Assembly (NCBI RefSeq): GCF_000263195.1
Contig: NC_018748.1
Span: 4,402,001 to 4,466,000, forward strand
DNA: 64,000 nucleotides
Direction of reading: 5' to 3'
Source of the DNA: Emticicia oligotrophica DSM 17448
Lineage (GTDB): Bacteria; Bacteroidota; Bacteroidia; Cytophagales; Spirosomataceae
A program made the translations under genes and the position numbers. The notes below the pieces were generated by a model. It was not told where the DNA came from, searched no databases, and saw only the letters and a list, made by a program, of their open reading frames with translations. Shown one piece after another: positions 7,801-16,382 of this stretch (positions are counted from its first letter, which is position 1; each line of letters opens with the position of its first letter).

Positions 7801-10800
7801 ATGTTAAAAGAAGTTTTAAGGTTCGAGTTTTCATACAGAAAAAATCGACCAGCTACATATATTTATTTTGCAATTCTTTTTATCCTTTGTTTTGCAGCAG
7901 TAACTTCAAAATATGTAACTATTGGAGGCGTTGCGGGAGGCCAGATTAAAGAAAATTCTCCTTTTAATTTGGCTTTCATGACCATCATCATGACCTTTTT
8001 CTTCACTTTTATTTGCTCTGCAATTATGGGTGTGGCTGTTCTTCGTGATTTCGAGCACAAAACAGAGTCGTTGATGTTCAGCACGACAATGTCGAAATTT
8101 GATTATTTATTTGGACGATTCATAGGTTCATATATTGTTTTAGCTCTTATCTATTGTTCAATTTGGATGGCCTTTATGTTTGGCTTTTCAATCGGTAAGT
8201 TTTTACCATGGAATCCATCTTGGAAAGAAAAAACAATGCTTGCCTTTGACGCTTGGGCATATTTCCAACCATTTATAGTTTGGGGGCTTTCCAATTTATT
8301 CATCCAAGGAGCTATTTTCTTTGCGGCAGGTGCTTTGAGTCGGTCAACTATTGTTATTTATACGCAGGGAATTATTTTATTTGTGTTGTATCAGGTATCA
8401 GATACTTTATTGCAAGATATTGATAATAAGACATTATCGGCCATGCTTGACCCATTTGGGGTTCGTGCCTTTAGTATTTTTACAGAATATTGGACACCAG
8501 CTCAGAAAAACAGTCAAATTGTGCCTTTGGAAGGAATCTTAATTTGGAATCGGCTTGCTTGGATAGGATTTGCCATCATTGTTCTAATTATTACTTATTT
8601 TTCGTTTAGTTTCAATGTTGTTAGAAGTAGCTTATTCAAGAAAAAAAATAAGTCAGAAGAAAAATCGAAAATTTCCCCAGAATTAGTTACGATTCCATCG
8701 GTGCATCAATTTTTAGGATTTAGAACCAATATTATACAACTCTGGAAACAAGCCATTTTTTACTTCAAAATGGTGATTAGAGAAGTGCCATTTATTGCTA
8801 TTGTTTTTGTTGGTTTAGTTGATTTATGCGTTAGTTCATTTTATTTTCAAAAAATGTATGGCACAAGTTCTTATCCAATTACAGCAAATGTTTTGGGTTT
8901 ATTGAACGGCTTTGATATGTATTTTTTGATTATTTCGGTATTTTATTCAGGTGAATTGATTTGGAAAGAGCGGGTAACAAACATGCACCTCATTATTGAT
9001 GCAACACCAGTTTTGGATTGGGTAAATTTAATGGCTAAATTTATTGGAATGTTATTAGTTTATATCGGTTTACTATTGATTCTTATTTTATCAGGAATTT
9101 TGGTTCAAGCTGCCCACGGATATTATAATTTTGAAATATTACTTTACTTTAAAACGCTATTTACCAGTACTTTAGCCTTTTTAATTCTATATACTTTACT
9201 CTCATTTTTTGTACAAGTTATGGCCAACAATAAATTTATTGGATTTGCCATGATGTTTGTATTTTTCTTAACAACCTTCTTTTTAGGGGCTGCGGGCATT
9301 CAGCATCCATTGTTGATGTTTGGAAGTGGTAGTTTACGCGATTATTCAGACATGAATAAATACGGCCATTTTTTCCAAACCTTCTCTTGGCTTAAATTAT
9401 ATTGGTTAATGTTTGTAATTGCACTGTTTATTGTATCGGTGGTGCTCTCGGTTAGAGGTTCGGAGGCAATTCTAAAAACTCGATTGAAAGTTGGAAAACT
9501 TAGGCTTACAAGACCCGTTCTAACACTTGGAATTTTTGTATTACTAGCATTTATCGGAACAGGGTGTTATGTTTTCTATAATACTAATCAGATTAATAAA
9601 TATGAATCAAGAGAAGCGGCCGAAGAAAAACAAGTACAATATGAAAAAACGCTAAAAAAATTCGAAAAACTCGCTCAACCTAAAATAGTTGATGTAAATC
9701 TAAAAGTTGAAATTTATCCAAGTTCAAGAGATTTTATTGCGGAAGGTTATTTTTGGTTAAAGAACAAAACTGATAAAGTTATTTCAGATGTGCATATTCA
9801 AAATGACGTAAGACACAAAATGAAACTTGAAACGCTTAGTTTTGAAGGTGGTGCTAAAGCCAATAAACAATACGATAAATTCGGTTATGTAATTTATACC
9901 TTAAATAAACCCTTAGCACCGAAAGACTCTGTCAAAATGTCATTTAAAACTAAGTTTGAGACAAACGGCTTTGTGGCAGGGCAATCAAATACGGATGTTG
10001 TTTATAATGGGACTTTCTTCAATAATCTTTATTTCCCAACAATTGGTTATAATGATAATTATGAAATTGATGATGATGATACAAGAAGAAAACATAAATT
10101 GCCCGAAAAAGAACGTATGATGGAACAAAATGATTCGATTGGACTATCTCAAAGTTTATTTGGTGATGATGCCGATTACATTCGTTTTGAAATGGTTATT
10201 GGTACAGAAAAAGACCAAATTGCTATTGCTCCTGGCTATCTTCAAAAATCTTGGGAAGTAAGTAATCGCAAGTACTTCCATTATAAAATGGATGTACCTA
10301 TGTGTAATTTTTATTCTATTGTTTCAGCACGATATGAAGTAAAGAAAGATAAATGGAGGAATGTCAACCTTGAAATTTACTATAATAAAGGGCATGAATA
10401 TAACCTTGAAAAAATGATGACTTCAATGAAGGCTTCATTTGATTATTTCTCTAAAAACTTCACACCATATCAATATCGTCAGATGAGAATTATGGAGTTC
10501 CCTCGATATGCAGAATTTGCACAGTCATTTGCCAATACAGTTCCATTCTCAGAGGGAATTGGCTTTATTCAGAAGGTTTCAGACCCGGAGGAAGATTTAG
10601 ATATGCCTTTCTACGTAACAGCCCACGAATTGGGACATCAATGGTGGGGGCACCAAGCAGCGGAGGCAAATGTCAAAGGCAATGCAATGCTTTCAGAAAC
10701 ACAAGCTCAGTATTCTGCTTTAATGGTTATGAAACATGCTATAAAGCCAGAATTAATGCAGAAGTTTTTGAAATATGAGTTAAATAGCTATCTAAGAGGG

Positions 10801-11427
10801 CGTTCAAGCGAAAGAAAAAAAGAACAACCCCTAAATATGGTTGAAAGACAAGGGTACATTCATTATCGAAAAGGTTCTGTGGTGATGTATGCCCTTCAAG
10901 ATTATATTGGCGAAGAAAAGGTAAATTTAGCTTTAAGAAATTTCTTGGCAGAATGGCAATATCCGGGGCCAGATTCTAAGAATAAGCGTTATCCTACAAG
11001 TAATGATTTGCTAAAATATTTCAAAGAGCAAACACCTGATTCGTTGAAATATATTATTCACGATATGTTTGAGACGATTACACTTTTTGAAAATAAAACG
11101 GAAAGTGTAACCTACAAGGAATTGAAAAATAAAACATATGAGGTAACACTCAATACAAAAAGTGAAAAATTCAGAGCTGATAGTTCGGGCAATGAAAAAG
11201 CTATTCCGATAAATGACTGGATTGATATTGGCGTTTATGGAAAAGACGAAAAAGGTGAAGATAAATTATTATTCTTAGAGAAGAGAAAAATCACGAAAAA
11301 GGATAATATTTTTAAAATTATTGTGAATCAAATACCTTCTAAGGCAGGTATTGACCCAATCAATAAACTCATTGACCGGCACGCTGAAGATAACAATAAA
11401 AATGTTAGCAAATCGGAGAGTATTTAG
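7801..11427 (+). CDS. ABC-2 permease fused to an M1-family aminopeptidase
   Basis: A 1208-residue fusion. The N-terminal half, to about residue 600, holds two blocks of roughly six membrane helices each (ABC-2 type). The last helix, near 575-595, leads into a periplasmic part with a gluzincin domain. HELGH is at 942-946, followed after 19 residues by the third zinc ligand glutamate in AMLSETQAQYS. One residue more than the classical M1 spacing of 18 is what I recall for this fusion family. It follows its ATPase by 14 bases. The arrangement occurs in other Bacteroidota as an ABC permease/M1 aminopeptidase. Peptide processing tied to export or import is inferred, and the substrate is unknown. 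Confidence 0.93.
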   Translation: MLKEVLRFEFSYRKNRPATYIYFAILFILCFAAVTSKYVTIGGVAGGQIKENSPFNLAFMTIIMTFFFTFICSAIMGVAVLRDFEHKTESLMFSTTMSKFDYLFGRFIGSYIVLALIYCSIWMAFMFGFSIGKFLPWNPSWKEKTMLAFDAWAYFQPFIVWGLSNLFIQGAIFFAAGALSRSTIVIYTQGIILFVLYQVSDTLLQDIDNKTLSAMLDPFGVRAFSIFTEYWTPAQKNSQIVPLEGILIWNRLAWIGFAIIVLIITYFSFSFNVVRSSLFKKKNKSEEKSKISPELVTIPSVHQFLGFRTNIIQLWKQAIFYFKMVIREVPFIAIVFVGLVDLCVSSFYFQKMYGTSSYPITANVLGLLNGFDMYFLIISVFYSGELIWKERVTNMHLIIDATPVLDWVNLMAKFIGMLLVYIGLLLILILSGILVQAAHGYYNFEILLYFKTLFTSTLAFLILYTLLSFFVQVMANNKFIGFAMMFVFFLTTFFLGAAGIQHPLLMFGSGSLRDYSDMNKYGHFFQTFSWLKLYWLMFVIALFIVSVVLSVRGSEAILKTRLKVGKLRLTRPVLTLGIFVLLAFIGTGCYVFYNTNQINKYESREAAEEKQVQYEKTLKKFEKLAQPKIVDVNLKVEIYPSSRDFIAEGYFWLKNKTDKVISDVHIQNDVRHKMKLETLSFEGGAKANKQYDKFGYVIYTLNKPLAPKDSVKMSFKTKFETNGFVAGQSNTDVVYNGTFFNNLYFPTIGYNDNYEIDDDDTRRKHKLPEKERMMEQNDSIGLSQSLFGDDADYIRFEMVIGTEKDQIAIAPGYLQKSWEVSNRKYFHYKMDVPMCNFYSIVSARYEVKKDKWRNVNLEIYYNKGHEYNLEKMMTSMKASFDYFSKNFTPYQYRQMRIMEFPRYAEFAQSFANTVPFSEGIGFIQKVSDPEEDLDMPFYVTAHELGHQWWGHQAAEANVKGNAMLSETQAQYSALMVMKHAIKPELMQKFLKYELNSYLRGRSSERKKEQPLNMVERQGYIHYRKGSVVMYALQDYIGEEKVNLALRNFLAEWQYPGPDSKNKRYPTSNDLLKYFKEQTPDSLKYIIHDMFETITLFENKTESVTYKELKNKTYEVTLNTKSEKFRADSSGNEKAIPINDWIDIGVYGKDEKGEDKLLFLEKRKITKKDNIFKIIVNQIPSKAGIDPINKLIDRHAEDNNKNVSKSESI

Positions 11428-11439
11428 TTTTAATTTAGT

Positions 11440-11466
11440 AAAAAAGCGAGTAAAACTCGCTTTTTT
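11440..11466. terminator. Bidirectional terminator between convergent genes
   Basis: GCGAG (11446-11450) and CTCGC (11456-11460) form a stem extended by A-run/T-run pairing on both sides (AAAAAA / TTTTTT). It serves the permease fusion on plus and the DUF2452 gene on minus. Confidence 0.8.
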
Positions 11467-11470
11467 ACAT

Positions 11471-11941
11471 TTATGCCATTTCATCTAAATCAATGGTTCC
11501 TGCTCTATTATCGTCATTGAAAAATTCTACTTTCCAAGTATGATCAGCTAAAAGAAATACTTTCGCCAAAAATTGGTTATAAGGAAATTTTCTTCCCCAT
11601 TCATGTGGTGCTACCATTGAAAGCAAATCAGTTCCATCTTTTTTCTCATACAGATAATATACATGGCCAATGATTGGCTCAAATCCAATAATAGCATCAT
11701 AAATTCTTTCGGATATTTCAATTCGATTTTGAACTTCTTTGGCTTGCTGGGCTAGTAATTCAATTTGCTTGTAAATCTTATTAATTTGGTCGTGGGTTTG
11801 CTGACGCATGGCCAATTGTGCCTTACCTTTCACTTTTCCCATATCCTCTGGTCGGATAACAGCACTGGCAGCGTTATGAGCGTATTCTAATAATCCTGGA
11901 TTTTCAGCGACCTTTATTTTGTCTATTGGATTCTTTTCCAT
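11471..11941 (-). CDS. DUF2452 family protein
   Basis: A 156-residue cytoplasmic protein from the ATG at 11941 (MEKNPIDKIKVAENPG). The pattern AENPGLLEYAHNAASAVIRPEDMGKVKGKA, a helical middle rich in Gln and Glu, then YYLYEKKDGTDLLSMVAPHEWG and LADHTWKVEF matches the DUF2452 family as I remember it, at the family's usual length. Function is not known. It is a single gene, convergent with the ABC fusion and sharing its terminator, and divergent from the Rieske gene. Confidence 0.8.
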   Translation of the reverse strand: MEKNPIDKIKVAENPGLLEYAHNAASAVIRPEDMGKVKGKAQLAMRQQTHDQINKIYKQIELLAQQAKEVQNRIEISERIYDAIIGFEPIIGHVYYLYEKKDGTDLLSMVAPHEWGRKFPYNQFLAKVFLLADHTWKVEFFNDDNRAGTIDLDEMA

Positions 11942-12104
11942 GAATGATTTAAAATTTTGAAATATCAAATAAAATTTGATAAATAATCTATTATTTGCAA
12001 ATATAATGGATAAAATAACTGTAAAATAAAGAATAAATAAAAATATTATCTAAATACTCAACTCTTTTCCAAATTTTACGTATTTATTTTACAACAATAT
12101 AATA

Positions 12105-12135
12105 TTGTAATTGTTTAATTAATTGAATACTTTTG
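12105..12135 (+). promoter_or_regulatory. Bacteroidota-type promoter for the Rieske gene
   Basis: TTG (12105-12107), a 20-base spacer and TACTTTTG (12128-12135) are an exact consensus match. Transcription would start near 12141, which rules out the in-frame TTG at 12133 as a start codon and supports the ATG at 12178. Confidence 0.7.
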
Positions 12136-12177
12136 AATGATTTGCAATGTACTAATCTCCTAAAATTTAATAATATT

Positions 12178-12696
12178 ATGAACGAAACTTCGAACACAAA
12201 CATCGACACAATCAATTCTATAGAACAGAACAAAACTAATCAAACAATTGATAGAAAAGAGTTTATGAAACAAGTTGGCCTTAGCTTTGGGGCAATCATG
12301 CTCATGAATTGTCTTCAATCTTGCGGGGATGGTGGAGATATTCCAGACCCTAATCCAACAAATACAACAGGTAAAGTCGATTTTACAATAAATCTCAATG
12401 ACGCAGCCAATGCGGCTTTGAAAACTAAAGGTAATTACTTAGTAATCAAAGCACAAAATGTAATTATTGCTCGTGTAAATGATACAAACGGTACTTTTCT
12501 TGCAGTTGATTCAAGATGTACGCATGAACAGACTACAATAAACTATCGTTCGTCTTCAAATGATTTTTATTGTCCTAATCATGGCTCAACATTTTCTTCA
12601 ACTGGAGCTGTTACCAAAGGACCTGCTTCTTTAGCTCTTACTCGATTTAACACTTCTTTCGATGCAACTAATAATACTCTGAGAGTTTTTGCTTAA
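12178..12696 (+). CDS. Rieske [2Fe-2S] lipoprotein
   Basis: A 172-residue electron-carrier-type protein. The Rieske cluster ligands are C114 and H116 (CTH) with C132 and H135 (CPNH), so both binding loops are complete. The N-terminus has an unusually long polar lead of about 25 residues. It is followed by DRKEFMKQVGLSFGAIMLMNCLQSC, a Tat-like RKxF motif with a hydrophobic stretch and a lipobox ending at C49. It is therefore probably exported, possibly already folded through Tat, and lipid-anchored. The family is quinol or arsenite/thiosulfate-type Rieske of unknown partner. It stands alone, with its own promoter and terminator. Confidence 0.88.
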   Translation: MNETSNTNIDTINSIEQNKTNQTIDRKEFMKQVGLSFGAIMLMNCLQSCGDGGDIPDPNPTNTTGKVDFTINLNDAANAALKTKGNYLVIKAQNVIIARVNDTNGTFLAVDSRCTHEQTTINYRSSSNDFYCPNHGSTFSSTGAVTKGPASLALTRFNTSFDATNNTLRVFA

Positions 12697-12722
12697 CTTT
12701 GTGTAGCAAAATATTTATTCAA

Positions 12723-12756
12723 CCCTTCTCGTTTTACTAATGAGAAGGGATTTTTA
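12723..12756 (+). terminator. Terminator after the Rieske gene
   Basis: Perfect 8-bp stem CCCTTCTC / GAGAAGGG (12723-12730, 12742-12749), 11-base loop, then ATTTTT. It sits only 9 bases before menE, so it could also be read as a menE leader hairpin. Confidence 0.75.
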
Positions 12757-12764
12757 TTTTAATT

Positions 12765-13898
12765 ATGATTTTTTTAGAAAGAGATGGTACGCACATCAAT
12801 ACGCTACCAAATAATCCATATTACGAAAAAGTATTAAAATTCAAAAAGGCTTGGGAATCTGGTCAAGAAACTTTTGAAGTGCATACCTCGGGTTCGACTG
12901 GAACCCCCAAAAAAATTACTCTTCACCGTAAACAAATGATTGATTCGGTGAAAATGACTGCCAAAGCTTTTGATTTAGAAGAGGGAGATACGGCTTTTTG
13001 TTGTTTAAACATCGATTATATAGCAGGGATGATGATGCTCGTTCGAGCATTTGAAATCGGAATGGATTTGGTAGTTGTTGAGCCAAGTTCAAATCCGTTT
13101 GAGACGATTGAAAAGCATTTGTATATTTTAAAATCTAATCGTGGTAGAAATTTCTTTGCATTTGTTCCTTTACAAATTCAAACTCTACTCGAAAGCAAAC
13201 CAATTTTTACAGAAATTTTAAATTCTGCAAAAGCTATCATTATCGGCGGGGCAGCAGTCAATGAGCACATTCTTGAAAAAGTTCAAATGCTTTTCCCACC
13301 AGTATATGTAACCTATGGGATGACTGAGACCATTACTCATGTAGCCATTAAAAGAATAAATGGCTCTGAAAAAGATGATTTCTTCAATACTTTAGATGGC
13401 GTTGATATTCAACTCAACGATGAAAATTGCTTAATGATTAAGTCGAAAACGACTAATAATGAATGGATTACAACCAATGATGTTGCAGAAATAATCAATG
13501 GAAGTAGTTTTATCTTGCATGGTAGAATTGATAATGTCATCAATAGTGGGGGGGTAAAGATTCAATTAGAAAAAATTGATAAAGTGGCCGAACTTGTATT
13601 AAAAAGAATTCAAGAACCTGAAAAAGTCTTAAATAGGTATTTTGTATTTAGTTTACCTGATGAAAAATTAGGTGAAAGATTAATTTTTGTCTTGGAGAAA
13701 GAACCCAATAAGCAATTTCCAAGTAAAGATGATGCTCTTAAGGTAGATATTTTGCAGGCATTCAAAGAAATATTGCCTAAATTTGAAGCTCCAAAAGAAG
13801 TATTTTTTGTAGAAAAATTAATTGAAACTCCAACCGGAAAAATTGATAAAATTAAAACGATAAATGCCTACGTTCTCCCTCAAATATCAAACGGCTGA
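12765..13898 (+). CDS. menE: o-Succinylbenzoate-CoA ligase (MenE-type AMP-forming ligase)
   Basis: A short (377-residue) member of the AMP-forming acyl-CoA synthetase family. The P-loop TSGSTGTPKK is at 41-50. A5-like YGMTETITH follows, then the hinge LHGRIDNVINSGGVKI and the C-terminal lysine motif ETPTGKIDKIK. The short length and early P-loop are typical of Bacteroidota MenE, which activates o-succinylbenzoate in menaquinone synthesis. No other men gene is in the window, so the assignment rests on family form. The last 35 bases overlap the next gene in another frame. Confidence 0.85.
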   Translation: MIFLERDGTHINTLPNNPYYEKVLKFKKAWESGQETFEVHTSGSTGTPKKITLHRKQMIDSVKMTAKAFDLEEGDTAFCCLNIDYIAGMMMLVRAFEIGMDLVVVEPSSNPFETIEKHLYILKSNRGRNFFAFVPLQIQTLLESKPIFTEILNSAKAIIIGGAAVNEHILEKVQMLFPPVYVTYGMTETITHVAIKRINGSEKDDFFNTLDGVDIQLNDENCLMIKSKTTNNEWITTNDVAEIINGSSFILHGRIDNVINSGGVKIQLEKIDKVAELVLKRIQEPEKVLNRYFVFSLPDEKLGERLIFVLEKEPNKQFPSKDDALKVDILQAFKEILPKFEAPKEVFFVEKLIETPTGKIDKIKTINAYVLPQISNG

Positions 13899-14592
13899 GA
13901 ATATTCCAGCTCCTTTTGCTCATGCGATTGAAATTAATGGAAATATTGAGCAAAATAAAGACTTAGAATTAAGTTTTGAATTGACATATCTCGACCGTGA
14001 AGATTTATCAGAAGAAGATTTATTGGAGGATGGATTTACCTTAAATGATGATTTTTCTTGGCAAGGTAACCTCCCAAATGTATGGTCTGACGTTGTTTTA
14101 GGTAATTTAAAAACTGCTAATGAATTAAATATCAAATCTTTAGAGCCTCATCAAGATTTTTGGCAAGTTGAATTTGAGGGTAAAACTTTCTATCCAAAAA
14201 GTACCGATGCATTTAAGTATTTAATTGAAGAACTTCAACAAGCAGTCTTTGAGAAAGCAGGTAAAGAGGCATCCTTAAAAATTACTTATTTGAAGTATCA
14301 GGGTGCTGAAAATACAGAAGTAATCGTTTCAGCTTCTTTTGTTGAGCGGAAACTTCAAATATTTAAAAATGATTTAGTTCAAAATACCAAAGAAAACAAA
14401 ATCTTACCTTGGGATGAATTGAATTTTATTTTAAAGAATACGTTTTCAGGTGAATTTGAAGCAGATTTTGCTCATGGAAAAAAGCCAGTTCACAAGGGCT
14501 TATTTGTGAATGCAGGAGATGAGCTTTGGTATGAAGTAGGGAAATCTTTGTTAATTCAACCCAATAAGATTTTCAAAATAATGAAATTATAA
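13864..14592 (+). CDS. Conserved hypothetical protein overlapping menE
   Basis: This 242-residue soluble protein is not a family I recognise. It starts 35 bases before the menE stop in a different frame, which implies translational coupling. The sequence is acidic (DREDLSEEDLLEDG), strand-rich, and has no signal peptide or membrane segment. Notable stretches are WQVEFEGKTFYPKSTDAFKYL and GLFVNAGDELWYEVGKSLL. A role in menaquinone synthesis is only suggested by the overlap. It ends just before a strong bidirectional terminator. Confidence 0.75.
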   Translation: MPTFSLKYQTAENIPAPFAHAIEINGNIEQNKDLELSFELTYLDREDLSEEDLLEDGFTLNDDFSWQGNLPNVWSDVVLGNLKTANELNIKSLEPHQDFWQVEFEGKTFYPKSTDAFKYLIEELQQAVFEKAGKEASLKITYLKYQGAENTEVIVSASFVERKLQIFKNDLVQNTKENKILPWDELNFILKNTFSGEFEADFAHGKKPVHKGLFVNAGDELWYEVGKSLLIQPNKIFKIMKL

Positions 14593-14610
14593 TTGTTTAT
14601 TTATCAATCA

Positions 14611-14647
14611 AAAAAGGGGATTCGTATTAAATTACGAATCCCCTTTT
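14611..14647. terminator. Bidirectional terminator
   Basis: A perfect stem of at least 15 bp: AAAAAGGGGATTCGTA pairs with TACGAATCCCCTTTTT around a 6-base loop (14627-14632), with A and T runs on the two sides. It ends the 13864 gene on plus. On minus the stop codon of the HD-domain gene lies inside the 3' arm. Confidence 0.9.
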
Positions 14648-15228
14648 TTGTTTAAGAGCGATTTTAAAGACTTAAGTCGGGCATATTTAGTGCTATTTCT
14701 TAATTCATTGCTTGATTTGGTCCAATATTGGTGTTTTTCTAAAAAATCCACCTGCATTTTTACCCACTCCTCCTTACTTCTAAGCATTTCTCTTTGCTTC
14801 AATTCTTGGAATAATAATTCAGAAGTAGGTTCATAATCTTCTCTACCGAGATAGTCAAGGTCAGCATCGGCCAATATCTTCTCTAATATAGTTTTGGGAG
14901 ATTGTGGAATTTTTGTAGCCATAATCATTCCAATAATAATATCAATTTGTTCAGGCGTATATCCAAATTGAGGTAGAATTAATTGAGCGATTCTACAACT
15001 TTCATGTTCGTGCCCTCTGTATGAACATATAAAGCCTAAATCATGAAATAAGGCTGCCGTTTTTATTAGTTTTAACAAAATTTCGTCATTAATCCCCTCA
15101 TTAGTGGCAATGGACTGAGCAGCATTAACTACATCAATCGTGTGATTAATGCCATGATAAAACAAAGTCGGTGAAAGATTTTGTCTTAGTTTATCAAATA
15201 TATATGTTTCAACTGCCGAAATATCCAT
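14632..15228 (-). CDS. HD-domain phosphohydrolase
   Basis: A 198-residue metal-dependent hydrolase. Visible ligands are H25 or H29 in YHGINHT, the HD doublet H62-D63 (FHDLGF), HEHES (73-77) and D121-D123 (DADLDYLG). HD proteins of this size hydrolyse phosphomonoesters or nucleotides, and the substrate cannot be read from the sequence. The stop codon is inside a terminator stem. The gene lies 8 bases downstream of the aminotransferase on the same strand, so it is probably the last gene of an XRE-aminotransferase-HD operon. Confidence 0.87.
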   Translation of the reverse strand: MDISAVETYIFDKLRQNLSPTLFYHGINHTIDVVNAAQSIATNEGINDEILLKLIKTAALFHDLGFICSYRGHEHESCRIAQLILPQFGYTPEQIDIIIGMIMATKIPQSPKTILEKILADADLDYLGREDYEPTSELLFQELKQREMLRSKEEWVKMQVDFLEKHQYWTKSSNELRNSTKYARLKSLKSLLNKKGDS

Positions 15229-15236
15229 AATAAAAA

Positions 15237-16382
15237 TCAGAGTTTACATAATTTTTCGGCCGCTTTTTCAAGCATTTCATCATCTTTAGCAAAACAGAAT
15301 CTTAAAATTTTATTGTCAATTTTCTCCGAATAAAATACCGAAATAGGAATTGATGCTACACCAATTTCTTTAGTCCATTTAATAGCTAAATCATAATCAG
15401 GCTCATCGGTAATTTTCTTGTAAGAAACCATTTGAAAAAAGCTTCCTTCTGCGGGTATCCAGTCAAATCTTGAAGGTTTTAACCAATTATTGAATTTATC
15501 ACGTTTTTCTTGGTAAAACTGTGTGACTGATAAATAATTATCAGGCTCTTTTAAGAAATCGGCAAAGGCATATTGAAATGGAGTTGGGCATGAGAAAGTA
15601 ATCCATTGGTGGGCTTTACGAAACTCAGCCGTTAATTCTTTTGGTGCTAGACAATAACCTAACTTCCAACCAGTAGTATGAAAAGTCTTTCCAAATGAGC
15701 CACATACAAAAGTTCTTTCCTTCAATTCTGGATGCATGGATGGCGACCAATGTTTTCTTCCATCAAAAATTATATGTTCATAAACTTCATCAGAAATAAT
15801 AAATATACCTGTGTTTTTGGTGATTGCAGCAAGTGAATTTATATTATTTTGAGTAAAGCACTTTCCAGTTGGATTGTGTGGCGTTGTTAGAATAATGGCT
15901 TTGGTCTTGTCTGTTATTTTACTTTTGACTAAATTCCAATCAATTGCAAAGTTATTTTCAGGTGAAAGAGTAACATAAACTGCTTTTCCACCATTGAGTT
16001 CAATAGATGGTACATAACTATCGTATGCAGGCTCAAAAACAATTACTTCATCGCCTTTATGAATAATGGCTGTCATGATAGCATAAAGTACCTCTGTACA
16101 ACCAGAAGCGATGGTTATTTCATCATTCGGATGGTAATTGAGTTGATATAAATCAGCTGTTTTTTGTGCAATTGCTTCACGTAAAGGCATGATTCCAGCC
16201 ATTGGAGCATATTGATTCATCCCTTTTTTCATGTGATGGTTCACCAATTCAATCAATTTGGGAGAACAGTTGAAATTAGGAAATCCTTGTGAAAGGTTTA
16301 ATGCCCCAGTTTCAGCGGCTAATTGCGACATCACAGTGAAAATGGTTGTTCCAATGTTGGGTTGTTTTGAACTAATTTGCAT
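15237..16382 (-). CDS. PLP-dependent methionine-type aminotransferase
   Basis: A 381-residue class I/II aminotransferase of the YbdL/kynurenine-aminotransferase group. It begins LNLSQGFPNF, has the GxTE segment (SGCTEVLYA), TTPHNPTG (N170-P171), D198, and the Schiff-base lysine K232 in GSFGKTFHTTGWKLGY. YbdL-like enzymes prefer methionine, and in methionine salvage this class converts 2-oxo-4-methylthiobutyrate to methionine. No other salvage gene is nearby. Its ATG directly abuts the TAA of the upstream XRE gene, so the two are translated from one mRNA. Confidence 0.9.
   Translation of the reverse strand: MQISSKQPNIGTTIFTVMSQLAAETGALNLSQGFPNFNCSPKLIELVNHHMKKGMNQYAPMAGIMPLREAIAQKTADLYQLNYHPNDEITIASGCTEVLYAIMTAIIHKGDEVIVFEPAYDSYVPSIELNGGKAVYVTLSPENNFAIDWNLVKSKITDKTKAIILTTPHNPTGKCFTQNNINSLAAITKNTGIFIISDEVYEHIIFDGRKHWSPSMHPELKERTFVCGSFGKTFHTTGWKLGYCLAPKELTAEFRKAHQWITFSCPTPFQYAFADFLKEPDNYLSVTQFYQEKRDKFNNWLKPSRFDWIPAEGSFFQMVSYKKITDEPDYDLAIKWTKEIGVASIPISVFYSEKIDNKILRFCFAKDDEMLEKAAEKLCKL

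Noticed and set aside
12694-12701. TAACTTTG, an exact -7 box, at the end of the Rieske gene as a menE promoter
   Set aside because: It overlaps the stop codon, has no TTG at -33, and a strong terminator lies between it and menE.
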